A DNA stretch of 64,000 bases from an uncultured Clostridia bacterium (GCA_934454585.1 CAKSFP010000017.1:1-64000); one strand, 5' to 3'; counted from the stretch's first letter, positions 34,164 through 42,632 are shown. Notes: generated by a model not told the origin, from the sequence alone. Numbers and translations are program-made.

Positions 34164-36059
34164 ATGAAAAAACAATTTAAGACAGAATCAAAAAAGATGC
34201 TTGACATGATGATCAATTCGGTCTACACTCACAAAGAGATTTTTCTGCGTGAGCTGATATCAAACGCGAGCGATGCCATAGACAAGCGCTATTTCCGGGC
34301 ACTTACCGATGCAAGTCTTGCGCCGCAGGACGGATATTCCATCCGCATAGACCGCGATAAAGAGGCGAGAACGCTCACAATTACAGACAACGGTTGTGGC
34401 ATGACCGAGGCAGAGCTTGAGAAAAACCTCGGTACAATCGCCAAGAGCGGTTCAGGTGAGTTCAAAGCTGAGAACGATTCCGAGGCGGACAGCGGCATAG
34501 ACATCATAGGCCAGTTCGGCGTCGGTTTTTACTCTGCGTTCATGGTGTGTGACAAGATAGAGGTAGTCAGCCATGCACTCGGTGAGGCTGCTGCAAACAA
34601 GTGGGAATCCGAGGGCGCCGACGGATACACTGTTACTCCGTGTGACTATGACGAAATCGGCACAAAAATCACTCTGCATATAAAAGACGATACCGAGAAT
34701 GATAAGTACAGTGAGTTTTTGGAAGAATTCAAAATTAAAAATCTTGTGAAAAAATATTCAGATTACATCAGATACCCAATCAAGACGGAAGTCGAAAAGC
34801 AGCGCAAGACCGCCGATTCGGACGATAAAGACCCGAAGTACGAGACATATACCGAGATTGAGACTCTCAACAGCATGGTGCCGCTCTGGCACAGAAATCC
34901 GTCGGACATCACTGCGGATGAGTATAACGATTTTTACAAAGACAAGTTCTTTGATTACACCGAGCCGGCAAAGGTAATTCACTTCAAAGCCGAGGGTACG
35001 GTATCTTTTGAGGCACTGCTCTACATCCCGAAAAAAGCGCCGATGAACTATTACAGCAAAAACTATGAAAAAGGACTTCAGCTCTATTCAAGCGGCGTTA
35101 TGATTACGGAAAAATGTGAATCGCTCCTGCCGGATTATTTCAGCTTTGTAAAAGGTCTTGTGGACAGTCCGGATCTTAAACTCAATATATCGCGTGAAAC
35201 TCTGCAGCATGATCATCAGCTAAAGGTCATCGCAAAGAACATTGAAAAGAAGATTAAATCCGAGCTTGTCAAGATGATGAAGAACGACCGCGAGGCGTAT
35301 GAGGAGTTTTTTGCCGAGTTTGGCTTGCAGATTAAGTACGGCATATACACATCTTACGGCATGAACAAGGATTTGCAGGATCTGCTCATGTATAAGTCGT
35401 CCGATGATAAAAAATATATATCTCTCGCCGAGTACACCGAGGCAATGCCCGAGGGTCAAAAGAGCATATACTATGCTTGCGCAGAGACGATTGATGCGGC
35501 GGATATGCTTCCCCAGACGGATGCGGTGAAGTCAAAAGGATACAGTGTGCTCTATTTCACCGAAGAGATAGATGAGTTTACCATCTCCATGCTGCACGAG
35601 TTTGACGGCAAGCAGTTTGTCAATGTCTGCGCAGAAAATGTGGATATCTCCACTGATGAGGAGAAAAACGAGATTAAGGAAATTAACGATAAATCCGAAG
35701 AAATGCTTAAGTTTATGGCGGAGAGCCTGGGTGACAGCGTGAGCGCCGTAAGGTTTACAAACACCCTAGGCGATCACCCGGTGTGCCTGTCCAGTGAAGG
35801 CGGCATATCGACAGAGATGGAAAAAGTGCTCAGCAAGATGCCCGGTGCGGAGTCTGAATTTAAGCCGAAAGCGGAGACTGTGCTTGAGATTAACTCTGCG
35901 CACCCAATTGCGCAAAAACTCAGAGATTTGTATGAGACAGACAAAGACAAGCTCTCCGACTGCGCACAAATTCTGTATGCACAGGCAAGGCTTATCAGCG
36001 GACTTACAATATCCAATCCGACAGAACTCAGCAATAAGATTTGTAATCTGATGCTGTAA
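34164..36059 (+). CDS. htpG: Chaperone protein HtpG (Hsp90)
   Basis: A 631-residue Hsp90 homologue. The GHKL ATPase domain has ELISNASDAIDK near 31-42, TITDNGCGMT, and GQFGVGFYSAFM near 116-127. The middle domain carries the catalytic-loop arginine in LNISRETLQHD near 344-354. The C-terminal dimerisation domain is full length. It is single-gene, driven by a consensus promoter. Confidence 0.96.
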   Translation: MKKQFKTESKKMLDMMINSVYTHKEIFLRELISNASDAIDKRYFRALTDASLAPQDGYSIRIDRDKEARTLTITDNGCGMTEAELEKNLGTIAKSGSGEFKAENDSEADSGIDIIGQFGVGFYSAFMVCDKIEVVSHALGEAAANKWESEGADGYTVTPCDYDEIGTKITLHIKDDTENDKYSEFLEEFKIKNLVKKYSDYIRYPIKTEVEKQRKTADSDDKDPKYETYTEIETLNSMVPLWHRNPSDITADEYNDFYKDKFFDYTEPAKVIHFKAEGTVSFEALLYIPKKAPMNYYSKNYEKGLQLYSSGVMITEKCESLLPDYFSFVKGLVDSPDLKLNISRETLQHDHQLKVIAKNIEKKIKSELVKMMKNDREAYEEFFAEFGLQIKYGIYTSYGMNKDLQDLLMYKSSDDKKYISLAEYTEAMPEGQKSIYYACAETIDAADMLPQTDAVKSKGYSVLYFTEEIDEFTISMLHEFDGKQFVNVCAENVDISTDEEKNEIKEINDKSEEMLKFMAESLGDSVSAVRFTNTLGDHPVCLSSEGGISTEMEKVLSKMPGAESEFKPKAETVLEINSAHPIAQKLRDLYETDKDKLSDCAQILYAQARLISGLTISNPTELSNKICNLML

Positions 36060-36082
36060 TACCGCATATTTTCGGGTGATAG

Positions 36083-36255
36083 CACAGGGGTACCCATACG
36101 GTAAGGTGCACTTGTAGGGGCGCCCCTGTGCGGTCGCCCCGGCAAATTAACACTTGACAGAAAGCCTCCCCTGTGCAAGGGGAGGTGGCAGCCGGCAAGC
36201 ATTGTTTTTTTGCAAAAAAATAATGCTTGCCAAAAAGGCTGACGGAGGGGCTGTC
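36083..36255. repeat. Palindromic intergenic repeat block (MITE-like)
   Basis: Several nested palindromes: CACAGGGG (36083-36090) / CCCCTGTG (36123-36130); GGGGCG / CGCCCC (36117-36140); CCTCCCCT-GTGC-AAGGGGAGG from about 36165; GGCAAGCATT (36194-36203) / AATGCTTGCC (36222-36231); closed by GGAGGGGCTGTC near 36255. Such GC-rich 'AGCCTCCCC...GGAGGGGCTGTC' units are, to my knowledge, a common dispersed intergenic repeat in gut Clostridia. No coding capacity. Confidence 0.75.
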
Positions 36256-36274
36256 GATTACAGCCGTTCCGCAA

Positions 36275-36447
36275 AAATTTTGTACCGTCTCATTTGCACG
36301 CATGAAGTTTTGTGCCGTCTGTGCATGTGTTTTTTATTCTTGTCGTCTCGGACAGCAGTGCAGTAGCGCTGAACTCGCCGCCTAAGAATAAAAAACACAT
36401 ACACATCCTTTGACGGAACATTTTCTGCGCAAATTTTGTACCGTCTC
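36275..36447. repeat. Direct repeats flanking a 17-bp inverted repeat
   Basis: AAATTTTGTACCGTCTC occurs at 36275-36291 and again at 36431-36447, with a weaker copy at 36308-36320. Between them ATGTGTTTTTTATTCTT (36325-36341) is the exact reverse complement of 36384-36400, and the loop holds CAGTGC-AGTA-GCGCTG. It looks like a small non-coding insertion. Confidence 0.7.
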
Positions 36448-36478
36448 GGGCATAATCTCACAAAACAGGAGGAGAAAC

Positions 36479-37999
36479 ATGAAACTTTCAAAAGCACTGT
36501 TCAGCAGACTTTTTATAGTCGGTTTTGCTATTTTGGCACAGCTGATATTGTTCCTTTTGATAATTTCACAGTTGAATGATTATTTCACGCTTTTCAGCGC
36601 ATTTATGAATGTGATAAGTTTTGTTGTTGTTATCGCCATAATCAATCGCGACATGATAACCGAAGCTAAGATTCCGTGGATAATCATCGCTCTCCTCATG
36701 CCGGTTTTCGGCACTGTTATATATCTGACTTTCTCGGAATATAAGCTGTCACGCAAGCAAAAACGCACTCACAAAGCGGTTGCTGTGCATATTGACGGCT
36801 ACTTTGCCGATGATGACAAAAACCACTTTGCAGTACAGGCAAAGACGGGTAAATATAAAGGTCAGTTTGAATACATCCATACCGCATCGGGAAAAGATGC
36901 CTATGAAAACACCGCTACAAAGTTCTTTGCCACGGGGGAGGATTTTTGGCAGTCGCTCACAGAGGATTTGAAAAAAGCAGAGAGATACATATTCATGGAG
37001 TACTTCATTGTGGAAGACGGCGTCATGTGGCAGTCGATATTCAATATCCTGCGCGATAAGGCGGAGTCCGGCGTTGAGGTCAGGTTTATGTATGACGACC
37101 TCGGTTCGGTCAACACACTCCCGTGGGATTTTGACCGAATGATGCAGAAGTACGGTATAATCTGTGTAAAGTTCAATCCGTTTCGCCCGGTTATATCGGA
37201 GCGCCACAACAACCGTGACCATCGCAAGATAACCGTCGTGGACGGCAGAGTGGGTTATGTGGGCGGTGTGAACATAGCGGACGAATATGTCAACGCCAAG
37301 GAGCGTTTCGGCGTGTGGAAGGACACGGCGGTTCGTCTGGAAGGCACGGCGGTAGCGAGCCTTGCTGCGCTTTTTTTGCAAGGCTATGACGCTCAGACGG
37401 AGATTGTGGAGGAGTATGGAGCATACCTCGGCGAGAGATACCCGGCAAACGGCAGCGGCGTTGTCATGCCATATGGCGACGGACCGCGCCCGGCATACAC
37501 GGAGTATATTGCCGAGAATATTTATCTCAACCTGATAAACACTGCGGAGCGCTACATATGGATAACAACTCCGTATCTCATCATAGATTCAAAAATCGAA
37601 AATGCTCTCAAAAACGCGGCAATGCGCGGCGTTGATGTCAGAATCGTCACGCCGCATATCCCGGACAAAAAGACTATCTTTGCCCTTACCCGTTCATACT
37701 ACAAGCGCCTTACGGACAGCGGAGTCAAGATTTTTGAGTTTGAACCCGGTTTCATCCATGCCAAGCAGACTATATGCGACGGTGACATAGCCATGGTCGG
37801 CACGGTCAATCTGGATTACCGCAGCCTCATTCATCATTATGAGTGTGGTGTGCTTATGTACAAGACGGACTGCATGGCAGACATAAAGGCGGATTTTGAA
37901 AATCTGTTTTCAGTGTCAATCAATATGAAAGATTTCAGACAGCGGGATATTGTGACGCATTTTTGCAGAATTGTCACGGCATTCACCCCGCTGCTGTAA
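36479..37999 (+). CDS. cls: Cardiolipin synthase (phospholipase D family)
   Basis: A 506-residue membrane enzyme that joins phosphatidylglycerol molecules into cardiolipin. Two N-terminal transmembrane segments (about 10-30 and 38-58), a third near 66-84, then two HKD motifs: HNNRDHRKITVVDG near 242 and HAKQTICDGDIAMVG near 427. Length is typical of Firmicute Cls. The start at 36479 is set by AGGAGGAG; earlier in-frame codons lie in the repeat block. It leads an operon with greA and trmO. Confidence 0.94.
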   Translation: MKLSKALFSRLFIVGFAILAQLILFLLIISQLNDYFTLFSAFMNVISFVVVIAIINRDMITEAKIPWIIIALLMPVFGTVIYLTFSEYKLSRKQKRTHKAVAVHIDGYFADDDKNHFAVQAKTGKYKGQFEYIHTASGKDAYENTATKFFATGEDFWQSLTEDLKKAERYIFMEYFIVEDGVMWQSIFNILRDKAESGVEVRFMYDDLGSVNTLPWDFDRMMQKYGIICVKFNPFRPVISERHNNRDHRKITVVDGRVGYVGGVNIADEYVNAKERFGVWKDTAVRLEGTAVASLAALFLQGYDAQTEIVEEYGAYLGERYPANGSGVVMPYGDGPRPAYTEYIAENIYLNLINTAERYIWITTPYLIIDSKIENALKNAAMRGVDVRIVTPHIPDKKTIFALTRSYYKRLTDSGVKIFEFEPGFIHAKQTICDGDIAMVGTVNLDYRSLIHHYECGVLMYKTDCMADIKADFENLFSVSINMKDFRQRDIVTHFCRIVTAFTPLL

Positions 38000-38012
38000 A
38001 GGAGAATTTGCA

Positions 38013-38516
38013 ATGTATAACCAACTTACCCAAGCGGACATCAAAAAGATGGAGGAGGAGATCGAGTATCGCACAGTCACTCTCAGATACAAACTGCTTG
38101 AAGAAGTGAAGCGCACCAGAGCATTCGGCGACCTGAGCGAGAATTTTGAATATAAGATGGCGAAACAGCAGAAGAACAAGAACGAGAGCCGCATCCGATA
38201 TCTGAAAAACATGATTCGCACGGCAAAGGTCATAGACGACAAATCCGCCGATGACGAGGTTGGTATATTCGACACTGTGACACTTTTCATGGAGGACGAC
38301 AACGAGGAGGAGAACTACACTCTCGTCACAAACATTCGTGTTAATGTGCTTGAGGGACTCATCTCCACCGATTCGCCTGTCGGCAAGGCGATAATGGGGC
38401 GCAAGCTCGGTGACAGAGTAAAGGTGCAGGTCAACGACAATTATTCTTACAATGCGGTCATCAAAAACATCTCCAAAGGCATCGACGACGGCTCGATACC
38501 ACTCAAAGCGTATTGA
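38013..38516 (+). CDS. greA: Transcription elongation factor GreA
   Basis: A 167-residue Gre factor that rescues backtracked RNA polymerase. The N-terminal coiled coil carries the GDLSENFEY tip motif near 40-48 with the acidic residues that activate cleavage. The C-terminal FKBP-like domain includes SPVGKAIMGRKLGDRV. It is slightly longer than usual because of an acidic insert (MEDDNEEENYT). AAAGGAG fits the ATG at 38013, 13 nt after cls. Confidence 0.92.
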   Translation: MYNQLTQADIKKMEEEIEYRTVTLRYKLLEEVKRTRAFGDLSENFEYKMAKQQKNKNESRIRYLKNMIRTAKVIDDKSADDEVGIFDTVTLFMEDDNEEENYTLVTNIRVNVLEGLISTDSPVGKAIMGRKLGDRVKVQVNDNYSYNAVIKNISKGIDDGSIPLKAY

Positions 38517-38536
38517 CGGCGGGAAAGGAAGAAATA

Positions 38537-39211
38537 ATGGAACCGATAGGATATATTCGCTCGGATTTCGGCACAAAATTCGGCGTGCCCCGTCAGTCGG
38601 GGGTTGCGCCGCAGCTTGAGTCGCGCATCATTTTTAATGAAAGGTATCGCGCTGAACAGGCTTTCAGAGGTTTGGAGCAATTCAGTCATATATGGATTCT
38701 GTGGGAGTTCTCCCTCAGTAAAGAAAGTAAGATTTCGCTGACGGTGCGTCCGCCGAGACTCGGCGGCAATGCGCGCGTCGGCGTTTTTGCGTCGCGTTCG
38801 CCTTTTCGGCCGAACCACATCGGTTTGTCGAGCGTCCGTCTCGTCGGGATAGAGCATGACGAAACATTGGGCACGGTGCTAGTGGTGTCCGGAGCGGACA
38901 TGGCGGACGGCACGCCCGTAATTGACATAAAGCCGTATTTGCCATATACCGATTGTCATCCGGAGGCAAGCGGAGGCTATACCGAGACATTGAGCAATGC
39001 CGAACTTGAGGTACGCTTTGAAAATGCCGCCGAGGCGGCACTTGACGGCGAGATGAAAGAGAAGCTTATCCGCGTGCTCTCGCTTGATCCGCGCCCGTCA
39101 TATCAGGATGACCCCGATAGGGTGTACGGCATGGAGTTTGGCGGATATGACATTAAGTTTATGGTGAGCGGCGGTGTCGTTACGGTTTGCGGTGTCGCGC
39201 GTGACATATGA
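38537..39211 (+). CDS. trmO: tRNA m6t6A37 methyltransferase TrmO
   Basis: A 224-residue SAM-dependent enzyme of the TrmO/YaeB/UPF0066 family that N6-methylates t6A37 in tRNA-Thr. Signature blocks: FNERYRAEQAFRGLEQFSHIW and RPPRLGGNARVGVFASRSPF / RPNHIGLSSVRL, then DIKPYLPYTD. The start at 38537 has GGAAAGGAAG. It acts on the product of the t6A genes found at 6-9 kb in this window, although the loci are far apart. Confidence 0.93.
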   Translation: MEPIGYIRSDFGTKFGVPRQSGVAPQLESRIIFNERYRAEQAFRGLEQFSHIWILWEFSLSKESKISLTVRPPRLGGNARVGVFASRSPFRPNHIGLSSVRLVGIEHDETLGTVLVVSGADMADGTPVIDIKPYLPYTDCHPEASGGYTETLSNAELEVRFENAAEAALDGEMKEKLIRVLSLDPRPSYQDDPDRVYGMEFGGYDIKFMVSGGVVTVCGVARDI

Positions 39212-39242
39212 CAATTGTGTTTTGAATCGCACGGTGTGCTTT

Positions 39243-39290
39243 AAGTCACGGAATACTCTGCGGTGGGGCAGGGCGTTCCGTGACTTTTGT
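39243..39290 (+). terminator. Terminator after trmO
   Basis: AAGTCACGGAA / TTCCGTGACTT, 11-bp stem with 22-nt loop, then TTTTGTGTT. Confidence 0.7.
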
Positions 39291-39311
39291 GTTACAAAAT
39301 ATGCATTTTAA

Positions 39312-39340
39312 TTGACAGATATATGTTATGATTGTATAAT
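39312..39340 (+). promoter_or_regulatory. Consensus promoter of the agrAC-like operon
   Basis: TTGACA (39312-39317), 17 nt, TATAAT (39335-39340); leader about 30 nt, GAGGAG ribosome site. Confidence 0.85.
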
Positions 39341-39375
39341 GTTTGTACAGACAATTTTTGAGGAGCGACATATTT

Positions 39376-40104
39376 ATGAATACTGTAAAAATTGCTTTGT
39401 GTGACGACGATTCGGAGCATATGAGCACTGTTGAAAAATATCTGGAATTGTGCGGCGAGGCACCCGTTGTATGCGATGTTTATCTGAGCGGTGAAAAACT
39501 CGTTGCCGCTTACAAAAACAATGTCGACGAACGGTATGATGTTGTTTTTCTGGACATGGAGATGGACGGCATGAACGGTATCGAAACCGCCAATGAGATA
39601 CGCAGAAATGATGAGCGTGTGATAATAGTTTTTGTCACAAGCCATACGGAGTATATGAAAGAGAGTTTTCAGTGTCAGCCGTTCAGGTTTATGGAAAAGC
39701 CGATTGATTACGATGAGTTGAAAAAAGTTTTTCATGATGCTTGCAAAAGATTGCTTCAAGAACGCAGAACTTTTGCATTTACCGAAAACAAAATGTTTGT
39801 GCGTTTGTACTGTGATGATATAGTATATTTTGAAAGTCAGGATCATTGGGTGTGGGTTCATACCAAAAAAGGTGACACATATAAAATATGTGAGTCGTTG
39901 TCAAAAGTGTTTCAAAAAGTTGACAATGGTATGTTTTGCAGGGTACATAACTCGTTTGTCATCAATTTTAGGTTTATGCACAAAATCGACGGAAACAGTA
40001 TTGAGTTACATGATTGTGATAAGATTATTCCGATCAGCAGAACTTATAAAAAAGATTTGATGAAATATTATACGATTTTTCTTGAAAGGGACTTTGGAGT
40101 ATGA
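39376..40104 (+). CDS. LytTR response regulator (AgrA-like)
   Basis: A 242-residue response regulator. Receiver with CDDDSE near 9-14, phospho-acceptor D60 in VVFLDMEMDGMNG, conserved lysine in FRFMEKPID. The C-terminal LytTR DNA-binding domain (about 140-242) shows VYFESQDHWVWVHT and FCRVHNSFVIN. AgrA proteins bind tandem 9-bp repeats with 12-nt spacers; such a candidate pair lies before agrB. It overlaps the kinase gene by 4 nt. Confidence 0.9.
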   Translation: MNTVKIALCDDDSEHMSTVEKYLELCGEAPVVCDVYLSGEKLVAAYKNNVDERYDVVFLDMEMDGMNGIETANEIRRNDERVIIVFVTSHTEYMKESFQCQPFRFMEKPIDYDELKKVFHDACKRLLQERRTFAFTENKMFVRLYCDDIVYFESQDHWVWVHTKKGDTYKICESLSKVFQKVDNGMFCRVHNSFVINFRFMHKIDGNSIELHDCDKIIPISRTYKKDLMKYYTIFLERDFGV

Positions 40105-41393
40105 GGATTTATGATATTGCGAATGTATTTACAGGTTTTATCGAAACTGTTATACTATTCAAATTGTACAATGCGTTTTGCGGCAGAACAGAAAAATTTT
40201 CCGCGACAATATATACAGGTGGCATTATTGCGATTGCAATTATAATTAACATATGCAATGTGTATTTCAGTTATGGCATACTTAACGCTGTCGGAATGCT
40301 TGTAGCATTTCTTGTGCCATCTTTTTTGTTTAAGGGAAAGATTATCAAAAAGATGCTGATAGCTCTTTTGACAATTGCCCTGATAGGAATTATTGAGATA
40401 ATGGTTATGTTTAGCATCATGCTGATTTTTAATCTGCCTGTTGAGGAGGCGATAGGCAATCCGTTGTACAGAATGTTGGGAATAATAGTTTCAAAAATGT
40501 TGACTTTATTTATAGTAAACATTACTTGCGTGAAATTCAAAAAAGAAAATTTTTATATCGGGACATCGTATTGGGCATTGTTTCTGTTGATGTTTGCTAC
40601 AACCACAATTGCGGTTTTTCTGATTTTCAAATTATCATTTGATACCGATGATGTGTACATGCATAATCTGTCGGTGGTGTGTTCGTTCGGATTGCTGTTC
40701 AGCACATATTTTGCCCTTTATTTATACGAACATGTTGCCAAACAAGCTGATATAATAAAGAATCAGGAACAGCAGGAACAGCATTTGAAACAACAGATAA
40801 AGCATTTGGATGATATTTTGGTAACCCAGAAACAGATCAAAAAATTCAAGCATGATTTTAATAATTTTTTGATAGGCTTGCAATCGTATATAGATGATAG
40901 AAACCTGATTGGCGCGCAAAATTACTTAAAAAAACTGAGAGATACCGCAAGACAGGGGAGAAATATTATTGAAACAGGCAATCCTGTGCTGGATGCTATT
41001 TTAAGCACAAAAATCGCTATTGCCGAAAGCAAAGGCATAACGGTAAACACTCAAATTCAAATACCGAGTCATATATCTGTTGATTCGGTTGATATATGTT
41101 CGATTTTCGGTAATGCAATTGATAATGCCATAGAGGCATGTGAAAGATCGAATTTGCAAGATAAGAGGATAAGCATAATTATTGCATGCAAGGAGCAGTC
41201 TGTATTATGCAAGATTGTGAACACAGCTTCGGAATCCGAGAGTTCACAGTTTGCCACCTCAAAAGAAGATAAACAAAATCACGGCTTTGGCTTGGAGAAT
41301 ATAAAAGCGGCTTTGTCGAAATACGACGCATACCCGACTATAGAGAAAAAGAACAATGAATTTACACTAAAGTTTGTAATTTTTGCGGATTAA
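40101..41393 (+). CDS. GHKL sensor histidine kinase (AgrC-like)
   Basis: A 430-residue kinase with six to seven hydrophobic segments in the first ~215 residues (sensor for a peptide pheromone), a coiled-coil linker (QEQQEQHLKQQIKHLDD), the phospho-acceptor histidine in KKFKHDFNNF near 252-256, and a GHKL ATPase with GNAIDNAIEAC and GFGLENIKAALSKY. This is the AgrC plan. The ligand would be the cyclic peptide from the AgrD precursor 0.8 kb downstream. Confidence 0.9.
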   Translation: MRIYDIANVFTGFIETVILFKLYNAFCGRTEKFSATIYTGGIIAIAIIINICNVYFSYGILNAVGMLVAFLVPSFLFKGKIIKKMLIALLTIALIGIIEIMVMFSIMLIFNLPVEEAIGNPLYRMLGIIVSKMLTLFIVNITCVKFKKENFYIGTSYWALFLLMFATTTIAVFLIFKLSFDTDDVYMHNLSVVCSFGLLFSTYFALYLYEHVAKQADIIKNQEQQEQHLKQQIKHLDDILVTQKQIKKFKHDFNNFLIGLQSYIDDRNLIGAQNYLKKLRDTARQGRNIIETGNPVLDAILSTKIAIAESKGITVNTQIQIPSHISVDSVDICSIFGNAIDNAIEACERSNLQDKRISIIIACKEQSVLCKIVNTASESESSQFATSKEDKQNHGFGLENIKAALSKYDAYPTIEKKNNEFTLKFVIFAD

Positions 41394-41407
41394 TAAATAC
41401 AAAAAAG

Positions 41408-41437
41408 GTCTGAATATTAAAAATTCAGGCTTTTTTT
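41408..41437 (+). terminator. Terminator between agrAC and agrBD
   Basis: GTCTGAAT / ATTCAGGC with one wobble pair and a 7-nt loop, then seven T. It separates the two-component operon from the peptide operon. Confidence 0.85.
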
Positions 41438-41454
41438 ATGCCTGTAATGCAATT

Positions 41455-41516
41455 TTCGTTGATTAGAGTGCATTTTACGAAGAATCGAATTTTTTCGCCA
41501 AATTATATGTTATAAT
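41455..41516 (+). promoter_or_regulatory. agrBD promoter with tandem LytTR-like sites
   Basis: TTCGTTGAT (41455-41463) matches the LytTR half-site pattern at 8 of 9 positions; a weaker copy TACGAAGAA lies exactly 21 bp later (41476-41484), as in Agr-type promoters. An extended -10, TG-T-TATAAT (41508-41516), follows without a good -35, as expected for an activated promoter. Confidence 0.6.
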
Positions 41517-41541
41517 CTCAATAACGAAAGGGGTGACGGAC

Positions 41542-42129
41542 ATGAAAAACATATCTGACAATATTGCCGATACTTTATTGCAAAGCGGAATACTTCAAGA
41601 TGATAATGTTGATGCATGCCGCTACGGATTGGACATATTTGTATCATCTGTGCTTGAAATTATAAGCATATTGGTTATATCGGTGTTTGTGGGGAATTTT
41701 GTTGAGACTCTGCTGTTCTTTTTGACATTTGTTCCGCTGAGAATATATGCCGGCGGATATCATGCCGATACAAAGCTGAAATGCTATTTCGTTTCAATCG
41801 GAGTGTATGCGGCATTCACCGCTGCAATTTATGCGTTACCTCAAAGCTTGTATACAACAGTAAATATATTGATGTCTATGTTTTCGGTTGTTATCGTTTT
41901 TGCTGCTGCGCCGGTGGTACACAGAAACAAAACGGTAAATGAGGTTGAAAGAATGTATTACAGAAAATTCAGCATTTTGATATGCATGGTTGAGACATTA
42001 ATTAATTTGATATTAACAGCTGTTTTTCCTCGGAACATATATGTCGTTTCCTTGGTATTTGGACAGGTTGCCGTGACTGTTTCTATGGTTGCAGCAATTG
42101 TCCAGAGGAAAACAGTTGCTGATAAATAA
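41542..42129 (+). CDS. agrB: AgrB pheromone-processing membrane protease
   Basis: A 195-residue membrane protein with about six hydrophobic segments. The cysteine protease residues H74 and C81 lie in RIYAGGYHADTKLKC, with the same spacing as H77/C84 of Staphylococcus AgrB. The C-terminal half contains ERMYYRKFS and two more helices. It cleaves AgrD and forms the thiolactone. A GTG at 41533 is in frame, but AAAGGGG fits the ATG at 41542. The agrD gene follows 39 nt later. Confidence 0.95.
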   Translation: MKNISDNIADTLLQSGILQDDNVDACRYGLDIFVSSVLEIISILVISVFVGNFVETLLFFLTFVPLRIYAGGYHADTKLKCYFVSIGVYAAFTAAIYALPQSLYTTVNILMSMFSVVIVFAAAPVVHRNKTVNEVERMYYRKFSILICMVETLINLILTAVFPRNIYVVSLVFGQVAVTVSMVAAIVQRKTVADK

Positions 42130-42168
42130 GGTTTTGTTTTATGAAACTTCAGGGAGGAGGTGTGTATA

Positions 42169-42339
42169 ATGAAAAATTTCAAAGAATCTGTGAAAAAGTT
42201 CGTAGTTAAGCATGGTGCGTTTATTGCGTCTTGTGCATTTGTATTTGTTGCAATTTCAGCAAATTCATCGTGCCTGTTTCCGTACTATGAACCGGAAGAA
42301 CCCAAGGGTTTAGACAGCTTTAAGAAGTTCAACAGGTAG
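42169..42339 (+). CDS. agrD: AgrD-type cyclic peptide pheromone precursor
   Basis: A 56-residue precursor, directly after agrB, with a GGGAGGAGG ribosome site. It has the AgrD three-part plan: basic amphipathic N-terminus (MKNFKESVKKFVVKHG), hydrophobic middle (AFIASCAFVFVAISA), then the pheromone region NSSCLFPYY followed by an acidic-proline tail EPEEPKGL. The likely signal is a thiolactone between Cys35 and the carboxyl of Tyr39 or Tyr40, giving a five- or six-residue ring C-L-F-P-Y(-Y) with a short N-terminal tail. Another cysteine (Cys22) lies in the leader helix. The exact cut sites are inferred. Confidence 0.92.
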   Translation: MKNFKESVKKFVVKHGAFIASCAFVFVAISANSSCLFPYYEPEEPKGLDSFKKFNR

Positions 42340-42346
42340 GGAAGTT

Positions 42347-42450
42347 AAGCTACATAGCTTAATGAATGATAATTACTTATCATTCATTAAAGACCGGCAG
42401 CTGATTCCCGACAAGGCGGTTCCGATATTTAATCATGTCGGAACCGGCAA
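42347..42450 (+). other. Hairpin-rich region after agrD with a 51-codon frame
   Basis: Three hairpins follow agrD: AAGCTA-CA-TAGCTT (42347-42360), TAATGAATGATAA-TTAC-TTATCATTCATTA, and CGGTTCCGA / TCGGAACCG. A frame of 51 codons (42362-42517, MNDNYLSFIKDRQ...) begins inside the second hairpin but has no ribosome site. The region may be mRNA 3' structure or a small RNA; coding is doubtful. Confidence 0.4.
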
Positions 42451-42471
42451 AGCAAAGGCAAAAAGGGCATT

Positions 42472-42537
42472 AAAAAAAGAGTTCCTGCAAAAAACAATAA
42501 GCGATGGGCATCACTGAGTTTTGTGCGGAACTCCGAT
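42472..42537 (-). ncRNA. Candidate ~65-nt small RNA, antisense side of the agr locus
   Basis: A minus-strand promoter (TTGACA-N17-TATCAT, 42572-42544) would start RNA near 42537. Only 60 nt later GAGTTCC pairs with GGAACTC (42533-42479), followed by seven U. Most of the loop also pairs (GCACAAAAC with GUUUUUUGC; AGUGAU with AUCGCU), so the product would be a single compact hairpin RNA with a terminator. No ribosome site is seen. Function is unknown; a place beside agrD recalls RNAIII, but there is no sequence similarity I can see. Confidence 0.5.
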
Positions 42538-42543
42538 GCACTA

Positions 42544-42572
42544 ATGATACACTACATAGTGTCGTTTGTCAA
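42544..42572 (-). promoter_or_regulatory. Minus-strand promoter with palindromic spacer
   Basis: TTGACA (42572-42567), 17 nt, TATCAT (42549-42544). The spacer holds the palindrome ACACTA-CA-TAGTGT (42549-42562), a likely repressor site. Confidence 0.6.
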
Positions 42573-42632
42573 GATTAATGCCGGAAGAAAAACACAAAAA
42601 CAATATTTTTTAATGAAGAAAGGAAGATGAAT

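Noticed and set aside
36028..36497. Open frames across the htpG-cls gap
   Set aside because: They are made of palindromic repeats and have no ribosome sites.
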